Assembly: GCA_023433855.1 (NCBI GenBank) | Contig: JAEYTV010000069.1 | Coordinates: 1 to 9,672 of the forward strand | Direction: 5' to 3' | DNA: 9,672 nucleotides | Source: Pseudomonadota bacterium | Lineage (GTDB): Bacteria; Pseudomonadota; Alphaproteobacteria; Rhizobiales; Rhizobiaceae | Shown: positions 6,372-9,672 of the stretch, piece by piece | Position numbering within the stretch: the first letter of the stretch is position 1 | How the letters are laid out: each line of letters begins with the position of its first letter | Position numbers and translations under genes: made by a program | The notes under the pieces: model-generated | Seen by the model: the letters and a program-made list of their open reading frames with translations, nothing else | The model's database searches: none | Told to the model about the DNA's origin: nothing

Positions 6372-6842
6372 CTACCAGGGGAGCCGCGGGACGATCCCGA
6401 ACGGCAGGGGAACGAGCAGCATTGTTCTGAAAATGAAGTCGCAAAGAAAGGCCGCAAATATCGCCAGGATGACGGCCTTGAGAGGGTGGACCTTCAAGAT
6501 CAGGAACAGCGAAAGCGTGATGATGATCGCGGTCGGGATGAACCCGAGGACCTGCACGAAGAAGATGTAGAAAAGAACGAGAAGCACCGTTGCCACGACA
6601 CCGGCAAGCCTGCGTAGATTCCTCACCTCCTGCGAGACGAAGACCAGAGGTTCATTGCCTTGCTTGATCCCCGTGTACAGTAGACGGGCAGAACAAGCTA
6701 CAAGGCCAAAGGCAATGAGGATGGGGAAGGTCGCTGCCCCATAGTCTTGCCCGGGTATCGCCGGCAGGGTGAAGGAGTACCAGGCCAACAAGACGCCTGC
6801 GAGCAGGAATACCGCTCCGATCGTGGTGTCGCTAAATCGCAT
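6372..6842 (-). CDS. tctB: Tripartite tricarboxylate transporter small permease TctB
   Basis: This 156-residue membrane protein is of typical TctB family size (PF07331). Hydrophobic segments lie at about residues 8-25, 40-57, 77-97, 99-117 and 119-138, and the start MRFSDTTIGAVFLLAGVLLA is characteristic of the family. It is the small, poorly conserved inner-membrane partner of TctA. The ATG at 6842 has AGGTG five bases upstream. It lies between tctC (69-base gap containing a hairpin) and tctA (9-base gap), the standard C-B-A order. The family is recognised from size, topology and position, since TctB sequences are weakly conserved. Confidence 0.88.
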   Translation of the reverse strand: MRFSDTTIGAVFLLAGVLLAWYSFTLPAIPGQDYGAATFPILIAFGLVACSARLLYTGIKQGNEPLVFVSQEVRNLRRLAGVVATVLLVLFYIFFVQVLGFIPTAIIITLSLFLILKVHPLKAVILAIFAAFLCDFIFRTMLLVPLPFGIVPRLPW

Positions 6843-6865
6843 GAGAGCACCTGATTGATAATTGA

Positions 6866-6897
6866 CACGCAGACCCGGAAACTGGCGGGCCTGCGTG
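6866..6897. other. Intercistronic hairpin between tctC and tctB
   Basis: CACGCAG (6866-6872) pairs with CTGCGTG (6891-6897), and inside it CCCG (6874-6877) pairs with CGGG (6886-6889). One A/C mismatch separates the two stems and the loop has 8 bases. The structure lies wholly in the 69-base gap between the tctC stop and the tctB start. No T-run follows on the transcribed strand, so it is unlikely to be a full terminator. It more likely stabilises the tctC message or partly attenuates, giving more binding protein than permease (inference). Confidence 0.55.
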
Positions 6898-6911
6898 AGT
6901 ATTCGAAGCGG

Positions 6912-7877
6912 CTACTTGGCGAGTCCGATTGCCTTCATCGTTTCACCGAAGTTTACGTCATTCGTCGCCATGAACTTCCCGAATTCCTCACCCGGCAGGA
7001 AGTTGGCTCCGAAGCCCTGTGCGCTCAGGAACTTGTTGTATTCCTCGCTGTTGTAGATCTTCTCCAAGGCTGCAATCAGCTTGTCGCGAATGTCGTCGGG
7101 CAAGCCGTTGGGTGCAACGATCCCGCGCCACGCGCCAAACTCCCAGTCGGAGCCCGTCTCCTCCTTCAGTGTCGGTACATCCGGGAAGAGCTTGGAGCGC
7201 TCCTTGCTCATGTAGGCCAGCGATTTGACGCGTCCCGCGTCGATCAAGGCACGGGCTTCCACAAGCGAAGACGGGACGATTTCCGTTCCACCGGACAGCA
7301 ATTCCTGAAGGCCGCTGGCGGCACCGTCGCTTGGCACCCAGGTCACCTTGGAGGCGTCGATGCCTTCCGCATTGAGAAGGCCGGCAATCGCCACGTGCCA
7401 GCTGGAACCCTGGCCGCTGCCGGTCGCGCGGAAAGTACCAGGTTCCGAAGTCTTGATGGCCTCGAGCAGCGCGGCCATATCCTTGTACTCGGAATCTGCC
7501 GCAACCTGCACACCGGCAGGATCCTGGTTCATCAGGGCGAGTGGAGTGTAGACGTTGTAATCCAGCTTGGTGAGGCCGAGCCAGTGCATCAGGTTGACCT
7601 CGGTCGTCGCGAGGCCGAGGGTGTAACCATCCGGTGCTGCGTCTGCCATGGCCGAATGGCCAACGACGCCGGAGCCACCGGTGCGGTTGACGACGTTCAC
7701 CGACTGCCCAAGTTCCTTTTCCAGGCCGACCGCAACAACACGCGCTACGGCGTCGGTGCCACCGCCTGCACCCCAAGCGACCAGCAGTGTGATCGGGCGG
7801 TCGGGATAGTCTGCCCACGCGGGTAATGCGGTTGCCGAAAGCAAGAGAGCTGCAATGATACCTTTTGCGAATTTCAT
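6912..7877 (-). CDS. tctC: Tripartite tricarboxylate transporter substrate-binding protein TctC (Bug family)
   Basis: This 321-residue periplasmic solute-binding protein belongs to the Bug/TctC family (PF03401). A Sec signal peptide is evident: MKFAKG, a hydrophobic core (7-19), and a likely cleavage after ALPAWA (residue 22), leaving the mature start DYPDRPITLLV, which is typical for the family. Ligand-loop features follow: GAGGGTD (36-42), NRTGGSG (64-70), PDGYTLG (82-88), then FPDVPTLKE and AWRGIVAPNGLP in the C-terminal lobe. The start is set at 7877 because GGGAGGA lies six bases upstream and the signal peptide begins there. A longer in-frame start at 7916 would add 13 polar residues in front of the signal peptide. 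It captures an organic acid for TctA/TctB. Bug ligands include di- and tricarboxylates, amino-acid derivatives and aromatic acids, and the ligand cannot be told here. Confidence 0.92.
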   Translation of the reverse strand: MKFAKGIIAALLLSATALPAWADYPDRPITLLVAWGAGGGTDAVARVVAVGLEKELGQSVNVVNRTGGSGVVGHSAMADAAPDGYTLGLATTEVNLMHWLGLTKLDYNVYTPLALMNQDPAGVQVAADSEYKDMAALLEAIKTSEPGTFRATGSGQGSSWHVAIAGLLNAEGIDASKVTWVPSDGAASGLQELLSGGTEIVPSSLVEARALIDAGRVKSLAYMSKERSKLFPDVPTLKEETGSDWEFGAWRGIVAPNGLPDDIRDKLIAALEKIYNSEEYNKFLSAQGFGANFLPGEEFGKFMATNDVNFGETMKAIGLAK

Positions 7878-7925
7878 GTTGTTCCTCCCAAGTTCGCAGT
7901 GGTGTCGTTCAAGCAAGCGTCGTTT

Positions 7926-8393
7926 TCACAGTCCTCCCGTCACTGTGATGACGGTACCGGTGACGAAACCGGATCGCGGCGTTGCGAGCCACAATGCGGC
8001 TCGAGCAATGTCTTCTGGATCAGCGATGCGCCCCGTGGGCGTTAGGGCGGCGACCTTCGCCGGGCGCTCCGGGTTGCCGCCTGCGACGTGAATCGGCGTG
8101 TTGGTAGCTTCGACGCGAACGGGGTTCATACGAATGCCCTCGGGCACCAGTTGCTTGCCTGAGTCCACTGCTATCGTCTCCACCGCGCCTTTAGAGGCTG
8201 CGTAGTGGATGTATTCATCAGGGCTTCCAGGCCCCGCGGCGAGGGACGACATGTTGACGATCGTCCCGCCATTTCCGAAGCCTTCCGCGGCCAGCAATCT
8301 TGCGGTGGCAGCTCCGATGCCTTGGCTTCCACCCCTCACTAGCGTGACGGGTCTGGCGTGATGGCCATCTGTGGGATCGGTCGCCCCCGCCAT
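7926..8393 (-). pseudogene. Short-chain dehydrogenase/reductase with large internal in-frame deletion
   Basis: The frame is open for 155 codons, against about 250 for a normal classical SDR. The N-terminal part RPVTLVRGGSQGIGAATARLLAAEG (14-38) carries the cofactor glycine motif GGSQGIG (21-27). It then jumps directly to GGTIVNMSS (42-50), skipping about 90-100 residues that would hold the cofactor-acid strand, the NNAG motif and helix alpha-4. The catalytic serine (49 or 50), Y64 and K68 (YAASK) and the C-terminal EGIR, DPEDIA and GTVITVTGG segments remain, but the usual RPG after the active site is RVE. Such a protein probably cannot bind NAD(P) or fold, so it is called a pseudogene. However, there is no stop or frameshift, and its ATG still overlaps the alcohol dehydrogenase stop by one base (TGATG), so it may still be translated. 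Its parent resembles SDRs annotated as glucose-1-dehydrogenase-like. Confidence 0.7.
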
Positions 8394-9520
8394 CACATCA
8401 CGCTCTCGAGGATCTGCGCATATTCCTCTTTCGAGAGACTCCGCGGGTTGGTTTGATGGCTGTGATCGGCCAGTGCGCGCTCGCAGGTCCAGTCGAAGAC
8501 ATCGCGCCTGACACCAAGATCTGAAAGCTTGCGCGGGATGCCAAGCTTGCAGTTCAGTTCATCAAGGGCATCGGCCAATGAACGGCCTTCGATGCCCGCC
8601 GCCGCCTCGATCCGACGGATTTTCCGGGCAGCCGTGGCATCGGATGCGTTGGCCCGCAGGACCGGCGGCATCAGGATCGCGTTCAATGTACCGTGGTGCA
8701 GCTTCAGTTCCTTCAAGCCGCCAAGGGCGTGGCTGAGGGAGTGAACGGCGCCCAATCCCTTCTGGAAGGTCAGTCCGCCCTGGAGCGCTCCCATCATGAC
8801 CTCCATACGGGCGGCCAGATCGGCTCCATTGGCATAGACCTTTGGCAGAGCCTTCCAGATCCGCACAAAGCCATCCACCGCGATCGCTTCGGCCGGTGGG
8901 TTGTAGCGCGGCGACAGGTAGGTTTCGATGCAATGGGACAAAGCATCGAGGCCCGTTGCTGCGGTGAGTGCAGGGGGAAGGCCGAGCGTCAGTTCAGGGT
9001 CGCAAATCGCCCGCCGGGGTATGAGAAACTGGCTGATGAAGCCGAGCTTCCGGCCATCGTCCAGAGTGATCAGAGCCGCCCGTCCAACTTCCGACCCGGT
9101 GCCGGCAGTGGTGGGGACCGCGACCAGGGGCGCAACTGCGTTGGTGATCTTTGGTATACCACCAAGGATCGCCGCATACTGCTCCAACTCGCCCTCGTGC
9201 GTTGCCAGGAGTGCAACGCCCTTGGCAAGGTCAATGGGCGAGCCTCCGCCGATCGCAACGACGCCATCGCAGCCCCGCTGCCGGTAAACCGCCAATGCCT
9301 CGTTCACGGCAGACTCGGTGGGATTGGTCGGCACGTCAAGGAAGGCTGGTGCTGACGAGAGCACCCGCATTTCATCTCGATCCAGCAGGCCCACCGCCTT
9401 CACGCCGCGGTCGCTGATGACCAACGGCTTGAAAATGCCAAGCTCACTCAAGGTATTGCTTAGGGAAGAAACGGCACCCGCACCAAATTGGATGGTCGTC
9501 AGGTATTGGATGATGTTCAT
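8393..9520 (-). CDS. Iron-containing (group III) alcohol dehydrogenase
   Basis: This 375-residue cytoplasmic NAD(P)-dependent dehydrogenase is of normal length for PF00465. The nucleotide-binding motif GGGSPIDLAKG (91-101) and PTTAGTGSEV (136-145) form the N-terminal domain. Metal ligands are present in the helical domain: D192 and H196 (LDALSH), H260 (AVHSLSHALGG) and H276 (LHHGTLN). The active site therefore looks intact. Relatives oxidise or reduce alcohols, hydroxy-acids such as 4-hydroxybutyrate, or maleylacetate, and the exact substrate cannot be assigned. The start is set at ATG 9520 (MNIIQYL), with a weak GGGA six bases upstream. A TTG at 9532 in the same frame has no better ribosome site. 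It appears to be the first gene of the operon ADH-SDR remnant-tctC-tctB-tctA, linking an imported acid to a redox step (inference). Confidence 0.9.
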   Translation of the reverse strand: MNIIQYLTTIQFGAGAVSSLSNTLSELGIFKPLVISDRGVKAVGLLDRDEMRVLSSAPAFLDVPTNPTESAVNEALAVYRQRGCDGVVAIGGGSPIDLAKGVALLATHEGELEQYAAILGGIPKITNAVAPLVAVPTTAGTGSEVGRAALITLDDGRKLGFISQFLIPRRAICDPELTLGLPPALTAATGLDALSHCIETYLSPRYNPPAEAIAVDGFVRIWKALPKVYANGADLAARMEVMMGALQGGLTFQKGLGAVHSLSHALGGLKELKLHHGTLNAILMPPVLRANASDATAARKIRRIEAAAGIEGRSLADALDELNCKLGIPRKLSDLGVRRDVFDWTCERALADHSHQTNPRSLSKEEYAQILESVM

Positions 9521-9607
9521 GTCTGTTCCCAAGAAGGATGCTGGTGCTCAAGACGCGGCTCCATGGGAGACGCGGCAATGATCAGTGTGCAAAGCTGCAA
9601 GGGAAGT

Positions 9608-9652
9608 TCATGGCTGCCTGTAGCCCAAGGGGACCAGATCAATCACGGTCAT
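9608..9652 (-). CDS. Possible leader peptide or gene remnant, 14 codons
   Basis: On the minus strand a very strong ribosome site (GGGAGGAGG, 9662-9654) lies right before ATG 9652, which opens the short frame MTVIDLVPLGYRQP, stopped by TGA at 9610-9608. It lies 87 bases upstream of the alcohol dehydrogenase start and reads in the same direction. It may be a leader peptide, or the surviving first codons of a gene whose remainder was deleted. The peptide resembles nothing recognised. The strength of the ribosome site against the weak one of the next gene is the only evidence. Confidence 0.3.
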   Translation of the reverse strand: MTVIDLVPLGYRQP

Positions 9653-9672
9653 GCCTCCTCCCTGTGTCAAAG

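Noticed and set aside
6855..7826. 323-codon plus-strand frame opposite tctC
   Set aside because: The minus strand encodes a complete Bug-family protein with a signal peptide. The plus-strand frame has no ribosome site or motif.
9642..9670. TTGACA near the right edge as a -35 box for the dehydrogenase operon
   Set aside because: The -35 match is good, but the hexamer 17 bases later (CGTGAT) is a poor -10 and the window ends there, so no promoter is called.

Overview
The window looks like chromosome or large-plasmid DNA of an alphaproteobacterium of the Rhizobiales (Rhizobium, Agrobacterium, Sinorhizobium or Mesorhizobium type). This is inferred from the GC-rich coding bias, the gene families present and the general wording of the proteins. 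No rRNA, tRNA, CRISPR array, insertion sequence or phage gene was seen. The window contains two small-molecule catabolism or uptake loci, separated by a scar of broken genes.

Left locus (1-4186). The 3' end of a class-I glutamine-amidotransferase-like gene (+) converges on a PfkB-family sugar or nucleoside kinase (-). The kinase diverges from a tight three-gene + strand operon: a BtpA/SgcQ-family TIM-barrel protein, a TenA-family protein lacking the usual catalytic cysteine (TenA_E type), and an M20-family zinc amidohydrolase of the carbamoylase/allantoate-amidohydrolase/formylaminopyrimidine-deformylase group. The kinase and BtpA start codons are only 23 bp apart, and their Shine-Dalgarno sequences form one 11-bp palindrome. 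Together the genes suggest salvage or breakdown of a pyrimidine- or nucleoside-like compound. No enzyme step is proven by the sequence.

Scar (4187-4850). There is no intact gene here. A promoter with a LacI-type operator leads into a frameshifted remnant of a LacI-family DNA-binding domain. On the opposite strand is the C-terminal stub of a peroxiredoxin-like protein. This looks like decayed remains at the junction of two loci.

Right locus (4851-9520, all - strand, read right to left). The order is an iron-containing alcohol dehydrogenase, an internally deleted short-chain dehydrogenase overlapping it by one base, then TctC, TctB and TctA, a complete tripartite tricarboxylate-type transporter. 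A strong hairpin lies in the tctC-tctB gap. The layout suggests one transcript that imports an organic acid and oxidises or reduces an alcohol or hydroxy-acid related to it. The last 150 bases hold the leader of this operon and a 14-codon reading frame with a strong ribosome binding site.
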